Below are positions 33,477-45,309 of a stretch of 64,000 bases of DNA, one piece after another. The translations under genes and the position numbers were made by a program. The DNA is from Neospora caninum Liverpool (taxonomy: Eukaryota > Apicomplexa > Conoidasida > Eucoccidiorida > Sarcocystidae), in NCBI RefSeq assembly GCF_000208865.1, contig NC_018387.1, positions 372,001 to 436,000 of the forward strand, read 5' to 3'. Below the pieces are notes generated by a model. It made no database searches. It saw only the letters and a program-made list of their open reading frames with translations, and was not told where the DNA came from. Each line of letters starts with the position of its first letter. Positions within the stretch are counted from its first letter, which is position 1.

Positions 33477-35192
33477 AAAGGCAAGGTAGACGCACACAAG
33501 AGCCAGACGGGGGGGACCGGGGCTCGGAGCAGTGAGACACACTGTGAGGAGGGCGAGTGCAAGAAGACGTGAGGGCAGTAAGCGTTGACCAGGATCTGTT
33601 TCTTCACCTAAAGAGAGCCTAACTGTCCGTTCACACGATCAGGACAGCGGTTTGTGAGAGACAGAGACAGACCGCACACACACACACACACGCTGTAGAC
33701 GAGGCCGGCAGCGAGAGTGTCTTCACGAGGTGTTTTTTTCATCTGAGGGCCACAAAACAACAGCAGAGCGCAGTACCGGGCCCTCTTCTTCTCTTCTAGC
33801 CTCGCTCGCTTCTCCTCAGGAGAACCGATAAAGTGTGTTCCATGGAGGGGAAAAGAGGCTTTCGCCTGCCGCCAGTCGCGTCGGGATTCGGCGATTTCGG
33901 CCCGGGGCCGTGGCGGAGGGTCCCTGCGAGGCAGTTAGACGCATGCATTTATTTCATCTGGGTCACTTGAGAGGAACGCCGTTTCTCGTTGTCGCGGAGG
34001 ACAAAATCATATCGTGTTTCTTTTCTTGTTTCGTCTTGCCTACCGCTTTGCCGTTCCTCTGCCGCTCACTTCGAAGGCTGGAACCCACTGCCAAACCAGT
34101 TTCCCCCTCCAAAACTCCGAGCCTTTCGCGCGCGGGGTGGTCGCCCGCTGCGCCTTCTTCTGAGTTTTTGGTGTTCAGGTGTATGTACACTAGGAGAACT
34201 GCGCTTTTCCTTGTTTCAACTTTGACATGAAGAAGGGGAAGTGGTCTACCCTACTTCTTGCATCGCCAGTCTCAGGGTGCCAGTGCGACAGCGCGGCGCG
34301 CTGAACAGCAGACAGCAGAAAGCCATTCGCACAGAGAACAGAACCGGCAAGAAAACTGTCGCCCGCGTTTCCCGTGCTACTTCGTGTGTTCATGTTCCCA
34401 GCTTTCTCCCTGGAGCATGCCTTCGGACTCCTGACGCGGTTACCGGGCCAAAGCCTGGATTCTTGCCGTTATGTGCACGGCTGTCCTGCGTTGTCTGGCC
34501 GCCACTGCGCGCGACCCTGCGAACTCTTCCGCCTCACGAAAAGTGTGGTATTGACGCGACCACTGCCTGGAAACCGTCTGAACGCGATCGTTTTCCCCCG
34601 TACCGCTCTGTGACATCCTTATCTGCCGCAAATCCGTTGCATTGCTTGGTTTCCCAGTACTTTTAAACGGGGAAAAGCCGTTCTCATTCCGTCGTGAAGC
34701 AGCCGCGCACGACTGGTTACAGTGAGTGCAAGAAGTCTCGAGACTCACCGTCGTCTTTTGGAACGCGGTGTGCGTACACCTGGTGAATCGTTTACGAGCC
34801 AACACTGACCCCTTCTTTGCTCTGCCGTGTCCAGCGGTCGCGCTCGTGAGCCAAGTGCGGCGCTTAATCAGTTCGCGGTCCCCCTTGTTGCCTCCTCTTC
34901 TGCTGTCCTGATCGTCGCCTCGCTTCCTTCGCCACCGTCTGCACACAACGTCCCATCGGGCCAAACCCGCGCGGCTACAAACCCCTCTCATTTCGTCCTG
35001 ACAGTTGCGCCAACCTCCTGGCCTGGATATCTTTCTGTCGGAAGCCTGAGTGGAGCTTTTTGCGGGGCGCGTGGTTTTGAATGTCCTGCGGCGTTTGACG
35101 GGCGTTTTCCGGTTTCACGAGAAGTTTCTCGAGAAGTGCTGTTAGGTCTTTCCTCTTCTACCTTTTCTGTCGTCTCCCCCTGCTGCGACAAA
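33477..35192. other. Upstream flank of the delta-COP gene
   Basis: No gene assigned. A short CA repeat lies at 33674-33692. Frames at 33835-34230 and 34440-34991 have no recognisable content. The sequence just before 35193 is pyrimidine-rich and probably holds the 5' UTR and promoter of the coatomer gene. Confidence 0.45.
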
Positions 35193-35521
35193 ATGACAGT
35201 CATAAGCGCGTGCATCATGAGCAGGCAAAAACCTCTGCTTGCTCGCCAGTTTGTCGAGATCTCCAAAGTTCGCATCGAGGGCCTGATGAATGCTTTCCTC
35301 AAGCTCGTCGAACATGCGGGTACGTCCGCAGACCCCGGTACCCGCCCCAGCGCTTGGATCCTCCGCATTCATGTTTCCGTACACGCAGCTCTTTCCCCTC
35401 GTACTCCGCATCCAGTGCATACCGCTATATGCCTGCAGGTGTGCCTATATATAAAAGTATATACATATATACACATATAAACATGTATATGTATATATAC
35501 ATATATATACATACAGATACG

Positions 35522-35576
<55 letters not shown>

Positions 35577-36118
35577 ATATATATATATATGTATATATGT
35601 ATATATATGTATATATGTATATATATTTATGTATGTATATGTATCTACGCATGTCTAGGTTCGGGCGGAGGAATGCGCGTTCTGCGCGGACTGGAGGTTT
35701 CCCCCTCTGTTTTGCCGTCTTCGCGTTCTTCTCTCTGTGCGCGTTGCGCGTCACCTCCCTGCTTCCCCTGCTCGCCTCTCCTGTGTCGGTTCAGGCGCAG
35801 ATCATACGTACGTCGAATCGGACTGTGCGCGCTACGTCTACCAGCCTCTTGATAATGTGTACCTTGTTCTCATCACCACCAAACACAGCAACATTCTGGA
35901 GGATCTACAAACGCTTCGCGTCTTCGCCACAATTGTGCAGGTACTTCGCCGCTGAAAAAGAGCCCCTTTTCTTGCCGCCTTCCAAGCACAGCGAGCTGTC
36001 GACGTTCACGTGAACGTTTGCACACCCACCAACCTCTGGACATATCTATACATATATAGAGATGTGTAGAGGGAGACGCGTGCACACACAATCTCATACG
36101 TATGCCCATTAACTATAC

Positions 36119-36149
<31 letters not shown>

Positions 36150-39100
36150 GGAATATATAAAGGTACATATATATCAGTATAGATATATAGATGTACATGC
36201 ATTATGTGTACAAATATATCTACTCCGCTCGACGGTCACTGGCAGCCTCCGTTGGTGTGTAGATTTGTGTGTACAGTTCCAGATGCGTAGATTTCCGGGA
36301 ATATAACTTTCTGTCTCTATGTTGAGAGACAGGAACTTGTGTCCATTTGCGATATGTGTCCTCTCCCTGTTTCTTCGGTAGGATGCTTGCTCCGGTGAGG
36401 GTCTGAGCGGTGGGGTGAATGTGGAGCAAGTGGTGCTCGAGAATGCGTTTTCGATTATCTTCATGGTTGACGAGTTGATTTCTTTCGGCCTTCGCGAGGC
36501 CATCTCTCTCGCGCAAATCAAGACGTTCACGGACATGGACTCTCACGAAGAAAAGCTTCAACGTATTATCCAAGAGGTACGGGACGCGCTTGTCTTCCGC
36601 TTTGAAACGCTTTCCCGTTTCTGCATCCTGTCTGCATATTGCTGGCGCGTTACCACGACCTTGGGGGGGTGGGGGGGTGTTGCCTCATTCGTGTTTTCCC
36701 GTCGTGGGTTCTTCGTCCTGCGTTTCCAGTGTATCGGCGCTGCGCGTCTGGCCCCCTTTCCCCCCCCCCCCCCCCCCCTTCCGGGTCGCGGGTTCGCCTC
36801 TTCACCCTGTCTCTGGTGTCTCTCTCAATTTTCTCACCTCACAGCTGCAGAATGTGCTTTTGCCGCGTCCTGGTCACGCTCCTGCCTTGCATCCAGTGTA
36901 CCAAAAAAAAACGCGGTTCCCTCTCCCTCCGTCACTCTAAACCTTCTTTCGTGTTCCCTCTCCGAGTGTCTCTGCTCATCTCCCTACGCTTTCCTGTTCT
37001 GGTCCGCACGCCCGACGTTCTCACGCGCGGCGTCTCTTGGGTTTCCCCCCCGGGTGTCCGTCTCTGCTTCGTGAGAGGACCACCCGCTAGGCTCGGTGAT
37101 TCGCCTTTTCTCACCCCTTGTCTCCAACTCCACGCCGCGCTCCCCGCTTCTTTTTGCTGCCAGGGAAAGGAGAAGGAGGAAAAGGAGAGGCGGCGTCAGA
37201 TCGCCCAGCGCCTGGACAAAGAACGCGCCGCGAAGGCCAAACCCCCGTCCTCAGGCGACGCACCCTTCCTCGCGTCTGCCTCGCTCTTTGCGCCGACCGG
37301 TGCGCCTCCGCCTTCTGTGCCGAGTCTCGCGGCGGCGGCGGATTACATTCAAATGTATGGAGGCTCGCCCGAGCACGTGTCCGCTCTCACCTCGGGCGTC
37401 CTCGGCGTTGGCGGTTCGGGCGGCCCCGACGCAAACGCAGGCTACTCGAGCTCCTCCGGCTTCGCAGGCCTTGGCGCCTCCAAGGGCATGCAGTTGGGGC
37501 CGCAACGCACCACCCCGCTCGCCTCGCTCGGCCTCGACGCCCGCGCACCTGCAGAGAGACAACCCGCCGTGGGGACGACTTTGGGCGCGCCGGGGACAGG
37601 CCTCGTTGAAGCGACGCGCTTGGGCGCCGCTGACGGCGCGGACGAGGCAAGCGCCTTGGCGGCTGTCGGCGGGAGCGCTGGAGGTGAGAAGAGAGCGTCG
37701 GCAGAGGCGGCGAAAAGGAGGGAGATGCAGCGAAGCAGAAGAGTTTGCGTGTGTCGCGTTCCTGGGTTTCGGACGTCAAGGGAGAGACACTCGGGCATCC
37801 TGGAAGCGACAAACGTCGATTGCGTCTCTGCTTGCGTCTCCAGGAGCCCCTGTGATTGTCAATCCGCTCGTCGAACCCGTCCACGCTCTGGTGGAGGAGA
37901 AGGTGAAAGGTACCCTGCAGGCCGAGGGAGGTGAGAGACGACGGAGAGGAAGGCTGAAGAAGAGAGGACGCGAGAAGGGAGTTGAAAACGAATGGCCGAC
38001 ACGCGCCGTGCGACGGCTGTTTGCCTTGCTACATCTAGTGGAGTGGGGAAGAAAGTCGAAGGCGAGAGCCGCGAAGGGAAAACCACCAAACTCAGATCTC
38101 TTTTTCACCGTCGCCTTTTCTCCTTTCGTGACTGGCCCATCCACTTCTGTCGCCTATCATCGGAGACTCTGGACGACAAAGCACGTCGCCAACCACTGCG
38201 CGTGGGGCTCGACTGCTCTCGTCAAACGCTTTGCATTCAGCAGTGGTTTCCATTTCTCTCTTGCGTGTTTTTGCTTCGTCTTGCTTGTCTCTTTTCCTTT
38301 GCCTCTTCATGGCTGTCTTTTTGTCTCCGTCTCCTCTGCAGGCGTCGATGAACTCGACATCCAGGGAACCTTCTTCGTCACTGTGTACGACCCGAGCAAG
38401 GCCGGCCTCGCAGCGTTCCGGGTAAGGTGTCTACTTGGGTCTTTTTGTCTCCGCGAACCCACAAAACGGGTAAAGAGCTCTGTTTTTCCCTCCCTTGCGT
38501 GAGGGTCGTTGCTCTTTGCAGCGCACCGCGCGCGTCACGGGGCCCAGTCTTGGCTGGCACATGTCGGCGGGAGGAGGCCGACGATTGTGGTTTTCTTCCG
38601 CCTCAGAAAAGGCCCCGGGCGGAGACTGCCAGAGATAAACCAGAGAATCCGTGTATTTTCCACAGCTTTTTAGACAGACACACGGTCGTACCTAGGAGAC
38701 ACGGTCGTACCCCGGATCCTGATGTGCCTCCCGTTGTGAGAGTCAGACTTCGTGGTGCGCCGTCTCGCTGTTGCTTCCTTTTGTGTGGAAATTCTGAGGT
38801 GGCTTCGCAGCGCCGGCGTCGCCACTCGCCGCTCTTCAGCCCCACCGAAGTACCATGGCTTTGCGCGGTATTTTCAGGTGTCGCCTGAAGACAAACGGTT
38901 CAAGACCAAAGTGCATCCGAACATGAACCGAGCGAGTTACACGCAGAACGTGTTAGAGCTGAGATGCCCCACGCGAGCGTACACGCCGAACGCGCCTGCG
39001 GCGATCCTCAAGTGGCGCCTGCAAACCAAAGATGAAGTGAGGCACTGTTCAGACATCGCGACGCGTCTGCAAGCAAGTCCAGATTTCCAGATGCAGACCC

Positions 39101-40395
39101 CGTGTCGCCTACATGTGTGTGATGCACCAGATTCGCGCGAAACATCTCCCAAGCGTACACACAAATGTTTCTGTTGTTTTATAGACATCTGTGTATCATA
39201 TATATATATATATATATATATATAAAGGTGTACATGTGTATGTCTTCCACGTAGGGCAGCATAATAGAGTCCCATCGATGTGGATGCTCGAGAAGCGTCG
39301 CTAGGACAGAGACACGGCCGCGGTACACCAGCAGTGCATGTGGTGAGTGTGTGCCTTTCTTGTTTCTCTCAGAGCTTGTGTCCGTTGTCGATCAGCTGCT
39401 GGCCTTCCGTCGCCGCAAACGGCGTCACGCTGACAATCGAAGTGGAAGCAACCGAGCCTTCGCGGACTCTCCACGACGTTCACTTCTCCTTCACTTGCCC
39501 ATCCAACGTTCCTCACCAGGTGAAAGCGCGTTCTGGAGAGTACAGTTATGTATCTGTACATCCGCGTCTCTCCCAAGAAACTCCCATCCATATGTGCAAA
39601 AATATGCATGTCCATATATATATATATATATATATATATGCGTCCCTTAAAGTATTTCATCCTGTGAACAGTATTGAGTCTCTCTCGATTCGGTGTGCCG
39701 TACAAGGGGTTTGCGGGGCTCTCGCTTCCGTGGGTATCCTTCGATGAGTAGATCCACCAATGTGCGTCCGCGGACGAGAAGAACGACGTTGATCTTCGTG
39801 TCTCTTGATACGATTCGGCGATTTCTGCAGACGGGAGCCTGTGCGCGTGCAATCTCCGTGATGTTTTTGCGTTTTCTCCCTCCGTGGGCATGCGCGCCGT
39901 GGAAAGCCAGCTTTTCAGCTTTTCCGTTTGTTCTCTTTCGTGTGTTTTAAGATTCTTCGCGTCGACGGCGGCGAGACGCAACACGACGGGGTGTCTCTTC
40001 ACTGGCGGCTGCCGCAAATGTCCGTGTCCGAGCTCTCGACAGCCACGCTGGAGTTTTTTGCCGCGACGAGTGTCAGCACAGTTCTCCCCTTTTCCGTCGA
40101 GATGCACTCTAAGGAAACCATCTGCGAGTTCGATGTAAGCGAGAAGCGTGCAGATGCGTTCGTCACCTTGTCGCGCGTGTTTGCCTTCGCTCTGGTGACC
40201 CTGTCCCTCGACCGTGTCTTTTTCGAGCGCAGATGGTTTGCAGCTTGTTCCGCTTGCCAGGCAGCGGCAGCCACCATGAGGCGACCTTTCTATCTGTTTG
40301 CTCAGGTCCTCGAGTGTTTCCACATGGAGAAGACAGAGCCGATTGCGTACGCACTCACGCGGCGCACAGACTACATGCTCACAGTTCGGGCGTGA
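35193..40395 (+). CDS. ARCN1: Coatomer subunit delta (delta-COP)
   Basis: Ten exons join in phase to 577 residues: 35193-35319, 35795-35940, 36382-36576, 37164-37683, 37844-37930, 38342-38421, 38878-39036, 39373-39519, 39952-40134, 40306-40395. The start context GACAAAATGA fits coccidian usage. Residues 1-140 form the longin-like domain ([45 protein letters not shown]-type [24 protein letters not shown]). A Lys/Glu helix follows at about 157-180, then a Gly/Ala/Ser-rich linker of about 150 residues that is longer than in animals. From about residue 360 comes the mu-homology domain ([37 protein letters not shown]), ending YMLTVRA. Delta-COP is the adaptin-mu-like subunit of the COPI F-subcomplex; it coats Golgi-to-ER and intra-Golgi vesicles and reads aromatic cargo motifs. 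All expected regions are present, so the gene looks intact. Confidence 0.95.
35447..35650. repeat. Large TA/ATGT satellite in delta-COP intron 1
   Basis: About 200 bases of alternating A and T broken by periodic ATGTATATAT units, the longest low-complexity block in the window. It lies wholly within the first intron (35320-35794). Confidence 0.9.
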
Positions 40396-43300
40396 AGTCT
40401 CGCCTCTGAGTCAGACCAGCGAAGCAGCCACACCGGTTTCCGAGAACAAACAAGTCTAACCCGGAGTAGAGAAAGTGCACGAAGACGCAGTGCAGCAAGC
40501 CAGGGAGTGAGGAGACTGCGGAAGCAGACAGGGAAAAAGGGGAAGGTCACATCAAACGAGGATTTATGGGCTGTTTCGGAACGAAGAGAACGAAACAGGG
40601 ATCGGGAGTCTGAACGAGTAAGGCAGGAAGCGTTTTCCTTCAAGTGGTTCTTTTGGTGGAGTCGTGCACAAGCAACTTTTGAACTTGGGAGTGTCCCTCT
40701 TTTCTGGTGTGTGAAAGTCGAGACGTGTGTGTTGATCCTGCGAGATCCCCCCGCAGAAAAAAGATGCAGGCTTCGCGACGATCGCCAGTCTTCCAGTTTC
40801 CAATGCGTGCATCTGCCTCTCTCGTTAGTGGTTTCCTTTCTTCTCAAGCGAGAGGCCTTTCAGAACGCGTGTCAGCGTTGTGTTGTCTTCCTGTCTTCTT
40901 TCGCTCCTGCGGCGTTGCTCTGCCGTCTCTTTGTTCCCCCAAAATGAACCACTACGGCCGACAGGTGTCTCTATAGCACACGTGCATCTCGTCTGTTCCG
41001 CCTGCGTCTTTTGAACTTGTTTTGCCCCACGGGAGAGAACCGCGTTTCCCCGTCGGCAGCCGATTCTCAAACGCGCAACCACTGCTCCTTTTTCGCGAGT
41101 TCATCTTGCTTTTTTGAACCCGCAGAGCGCAGAAAACGAGAAACAGTTCGTGGCACACACGTGGCTCCAGGCCCGAGAAGGACGTGTCTCTCTCCTTGGG
41201 AGCGACGCAGTTCGTTTGGGACCACTGTAACTCGCTCTCAGAACAGAAAACCAGTGGGGTTGTGACGACACCTAGCGCCGGCGCGCAGCAGGATGCTAAC
41301 AAGAGGAGTGGCGAAACCGACACTAGAGCCTAGGACAGCCTGAAAGCAGCGCGAACGCTACGATTCAAGAAAAAAAGATAAAACGGGGGGACACAAGCAC
41401 ATGAGTCAACACCGGCCTCTCGTCTCCAGGTCAATGACGTGTTTCCACTGTCGGTTCCGTTTTTTCACCAAACAATTTGTAGGACGGCGGTGCCCGTCCT
41501 CCGGTACCAAGGCATGGCAGTTCAGACTTCCGGTGTTTTTTCATGGTATTTAAGAACCGAAGGCCACTTGAAGCGTCCGTCCGCCTAGAACTCCTGGCCC
41601 TTCCACGATCCCACAACTGCGCCCAGACACTCCCCCACGACCCTATCGAGAATTCCCTGTTTCTCTTTGCCGCCGCGTCAGGTGGCGAGACACCGAAGGT
41701 TCTGTACGTACACTGCGGCATCCCCGTCACGAGGGTCCTTTTTCGCTGCGCGAATCGCCCGCTTTCCTTCCGCGCTCGTCTAGGGAAAGAACTGTCCGGA
41801 CTGGGGGCACCCCTGCCGGCGAAGGGGAGAAAACTGCATGCAGAGAAGCGGTGAATGAGCCGCAGTTGAAGAAACCAATCCAGGCATCGGAAGCCATAGA
41901 GGAGGAACAACATTCCGGGGTGGGACAGGCCTCAGTGTCGTCTCAATGAGGCGACTGTTCAGACATGCCGCGTTTCTTGGTTCGTCCACAGGAAGCGTTT
42001 TTTGCAGACCCAGTGGTGATTCACCACAGTCCCCTGCGGGCCTTGAAAACACGACCGCGCACCCCCCCGGATCTGGAGTCCTCGCGCTGCTTCGGGGATC
42101 TCAGGCCTCGCTGGCGCACCCGAAAGAAACCCTCGGGCTGAAGCAGGCGTCTTTGGCCTTGCCACCGCCTCGGGCCTGGCCACGAACCTGGTTGCTGGAA
42201 GCAGTTTATCGGCTGGGAATGTCCCGCATTGGACCGCCGTGCAAGAGAACTCTCCCTTCGCGGGCCTTGGATTTCGCCGCATGGCGCAGCGCAGAGAATG
42301 AACCAAACGGGGAAGGAAAGTCACGTAGAGCGTTCCGCAGCGCAGGTGACTGTCCGTGGCCTCCAACGGCACGGGGTTGACTCAGACTGCGCCCGAGAGC
42401 CGCGGGTCTCGAGAGCGAAGACACAGGCGAGCGCGGCATGGCGTGCGAGACAGGTCGGGGCGCACTGACCGCGTGGAGACGCGCACACGCCTCAGCCGGA
42501 GAAGACCGAAGACTCCGCGGAAAAGGCGAGTCCGGCCGAGCCTCTTGCAACCCGCTTCCATGGGCGTGGTTCTGCGCCGGCGGATACGAACGGCTGAGAG
42601 CTGTCGGCGTGCACTGAAGAAACGGCGCACACGGCAGCGGAGTCACATCGGTGTGGCGGTGCCTGCGTGGACTTTCGGGCATGGGAAAAAGCAAAGCATG
42701 GGCGTGAAAAACGCAGACTCGGCGCGCAGAGGAAGGAAGAATGGAAGGGAAAAGGGTTGCGTGGAGCGGAAACAACACAGAAGTTATGCAGAAAACCGGG
42801 ACAACGGGGGAGTCGCGGAACCAAGAGCCTTTCCAGATGAACAAGACACTTACCGCAAAAGCGTTAAGACTCGAACACAATCCTGCGGCCTGTTTTCGTG
42901 CAGAGGAAGCCGTGACGCAAGAGGAAGCACTCGCTGCCACACGGACACCCCGATGCAGCGGAGGGACGAGCGCTCGCGTGGAGGGTCGCCCCTTCGCTCT
43001 TGCATCTGTCCCCTGAGTGTCTCCTTCCTCTGGCCTGTCGTCTCTGAGAAAAACCGCCTGCGCTTTGCCTTCAGAGGGTGTTGAATTTTGCTGCAGAAAC
43101 CACGACGCACGTAACGCACCGAGGAGGACAGACAGGAGACACGCGGTGCTGAGAGCTCCAGTGCAAGCGACGGAGATTGCGACAAAAGAGAAAAGCGAAA
43201 ACAAGCAAGCACGTGCCGCGTTCAAGTCGCCTCCCCTCCCGAGCTTGAACCGAGCGCATCTGCGCAGATTGACGGCGACCGCGTTTTGACAATCACAAAA

Positions 43301-43587
43301 CGGGGGTTTCCCTTGTCACTCCAGGCATCTTGCGACGCATCACACACAGACCGCGCAAATAGTTTGCCTTCTACACCACGGATCACGGTTTGGTCCGTTT
43401 TTTCCAAAACCCACAGCCCCATCTGTTTCTGTTCATCGAACCAGCTGGGCTGCCGCGCCAAATGACGACGAGCCTTTCGATGACAAGCGTCTGAGCATCC
43501 ACGTGCAGAGAAAGCTCGTCAGGGAGGTTTCGAGAACTGTGCCCTAAATCTGAAACAAAGAATCAGTTCGTGTTTCGCGCCTGCAGC
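40396..43587. other. Convergent intergenic region
   Basis: Between the 3' ends of delta-COP (plus) and the Cys-rich gene (minus). Several open frames occur, the longest on the minus strand at 42206-43225, but it begins with TTG, its hydrophobic start simply reflects a pyrimidine-rich strand, and it has no domain. A minus frame at 43222-43461 (around WFDEQKQMGLWVLEKTDQTV) looks more protein-like and could be a further exon of the Cys-rich gene if its apparent stop at 43588 is spliced out. Confidence 0.4.
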
Positions 43588-45309
43588 CTACCGAGACAGA
43601 AGCGCGCCTGTCGCTTCATCGTGGAGGTGACTACGTCCCAGATCAAGCACGAAAATAAAATCTGATACTCGCACTCCCAGCGTACGACGATGGTACTGAC
43701 CGTACTCCCGCAGGGTCTTTAGCGCAGTACGCTGTAGGGAAGGTGCGTTTCCCCGGAGGAACAAGAGACCCGCGAAAAGGCACCCGCGGCGACACACAGG
43801 TGGACGCTCCGAACGGAGCGTCTTCCGTTTTCGATTCACAGCACCAGGCTCGCGCATGCAAGGCCCTCTCTGGTCTCATCCGAAAACGGGTTCCCGAAAC
43901 ACGTCGGCCCAGTTGCGCGTGGGGTGTGAAGTTCTTACGAAGACTTGCGCGAGCAAGGTTCGGTGGACATCGACGAATGTACAAAGGCCTTCGAACTTGT
44001 AGCACGCGCGGCACGCCTCCTGCGTCACAGTGGACACGGGAAAAGCGGAGACGCAACGCAGGTCGTGGCTGAAACTGCCGACAGCTCTAGGGCACACGGA
44101 AAGCCGATGATGAGCAGCGAACGCCCACAGAAAAAAAAGAAAACCATGCCCTCGGCCGCCGTCGAGGGCGACCCAGAACTGTCATTTGTGCCGTAGACGA
44201 GGCACTGCCATGCGGGGCTCTATGCAGTTCGGTTTCCGTTTCCCCTTTCCGCAAACAACGCTCAAATCACCTCTCCGACCCATCCGAGTCAAAGTGCTGA
44301 TGGTGCAACTGCTTCGAGGGTCATTTGCGCGACAGCTCTCTCTGAGGCGCTTTCAGGGGCGTCATCGCTGCGCGTTTCCGCGCAACAGTTTGTCTCGCGA
44401 GGAAGGAGGACGTGCAGGCTTACCACGTGTGCGACGGCACACGCCTCCTCTGTTGCCTTGCAGGTGGAGCATCGCGAGTCTGTCTCCCTCGGTTCTCGCC
44501 GCGGATAGGGCGAGGAGACACCTGTCTCCAGGGCGCTCCCTAAGGGTGTCCGGTGAGTGCTTTCCGCCGATGTGAAGGTTTGGAAGTTGCTGTAAAGGTT
44601 CCGAATTCTAGGGGACGAAGCCAGCGGCAGGAGCGCCTCGAGACGCGCAAATTCTCTCTGAAAGAGGTCTGCGTCCTGAGAAAACGCGACACCGAAACGA
44701 AAGGGAGAGACGAGAGAGATTTTAAAACAGGGAGTCTGCGTTTTTCGAGTCGCATTTCTCTCTCTCTCTGTGCGTCTTCACAGTCCCGTTCTCGTCGATG
44801 GGCGTCACTCTGCTCCTGGGAAGTCCGTCCTTCGCAAGCGTGGCGTGGTCTCTTGCGAGTTTTCCCCGTTTCGACAGCGGCAGGGGCCGCAGGATTCTCA
44901 CCTGTTTGAGAAGCACGACCTCGACTTTTCTTTTCTCGCAGGTCGGACACGCCTCCTTCGTTTTCGCGTTCACGCGCTTGACCACAATGTGCGCACAGGG
45001 CGGTTTCCCAGAGGCGGCGCCTGCGCGGCTTCCGTTCGGACGCGTCTCGCCGCGTTCGTTGGCCCTCATCGCCTCCACAGTTCGAAGCATGCGAGGTTCG
45101 AGGTCGAGCTGTTGAATCAACTGGTAAAACTGGTGGCGATCGAGCGCAAGAAGAGCCGCCTCTTTCTTCCCTTCTCCCGCGCCGCCTCCTGAGAAGGTGT
45201 CGGCGACTCGCGCAGATGAGCGCCTGCGTTGCTCCGGCTGCGTTGCGAAAAGGCCGGGAGAGCCTGCCAGGGCGAGCGCTCCCACCACGCCGCCCGGATG
45301 GTTTCCCAT
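43588..45309 (-). CDS. Cys-rich protein of unknown function, possible zinc binder
   Basis: Four minus-strand exons, 45309-44902, 44675-44424, 44019-43939 and 43731-43588, all phase 0, give 294 residues. The ATG sits in a near-perfect coccidian context (ACGAAAATGG). Cys pairs stand out: CAHIV and CPTC in exon 1, CSTC at the end of exon 2, and CRACYKFEGLC in exon 3, enough ligands for one or two zinc sites. Between them are helical stretches (LDRHQFYQLIQQLDLEP; LFQREFARLEALLPL) and a well-conserved-looking end (VRVSDFIFVLDLGRSHLHDE). I do not recognise the family. Gly2-Asn3 after the start would allow N-myristoylation, but this is weak. The frame is also open upstream of the ATG to an acceptor-like CAG, so an earlier exon cannot be excluded, and a GTAGGC overlapping the TAG stop could act as a donor to more sequence near 43.4 kb. 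Confidence 0.62.

Noticed and set aside
35447..35650. CRISPR-like or centromeric array
   Set aside because: The block is simple alternating A/T without repeat-spacer structure and sits inside an intron of an active-looking gene.
39301..40323. 340-residue minus-strand frame
   Set aside because: It is the antisense shadow of delta-COP exons and introns, which are well supported on the plus strand.
42206..43225. A 339-residue minus-strand frame with a hydrophobic, signal-peptide-like start
   Set aside because: It begins with TTG, has no ATG until deep inside, and the hydrophobic start reflects a pyrimidine-rich strand; no domain and no splice context.
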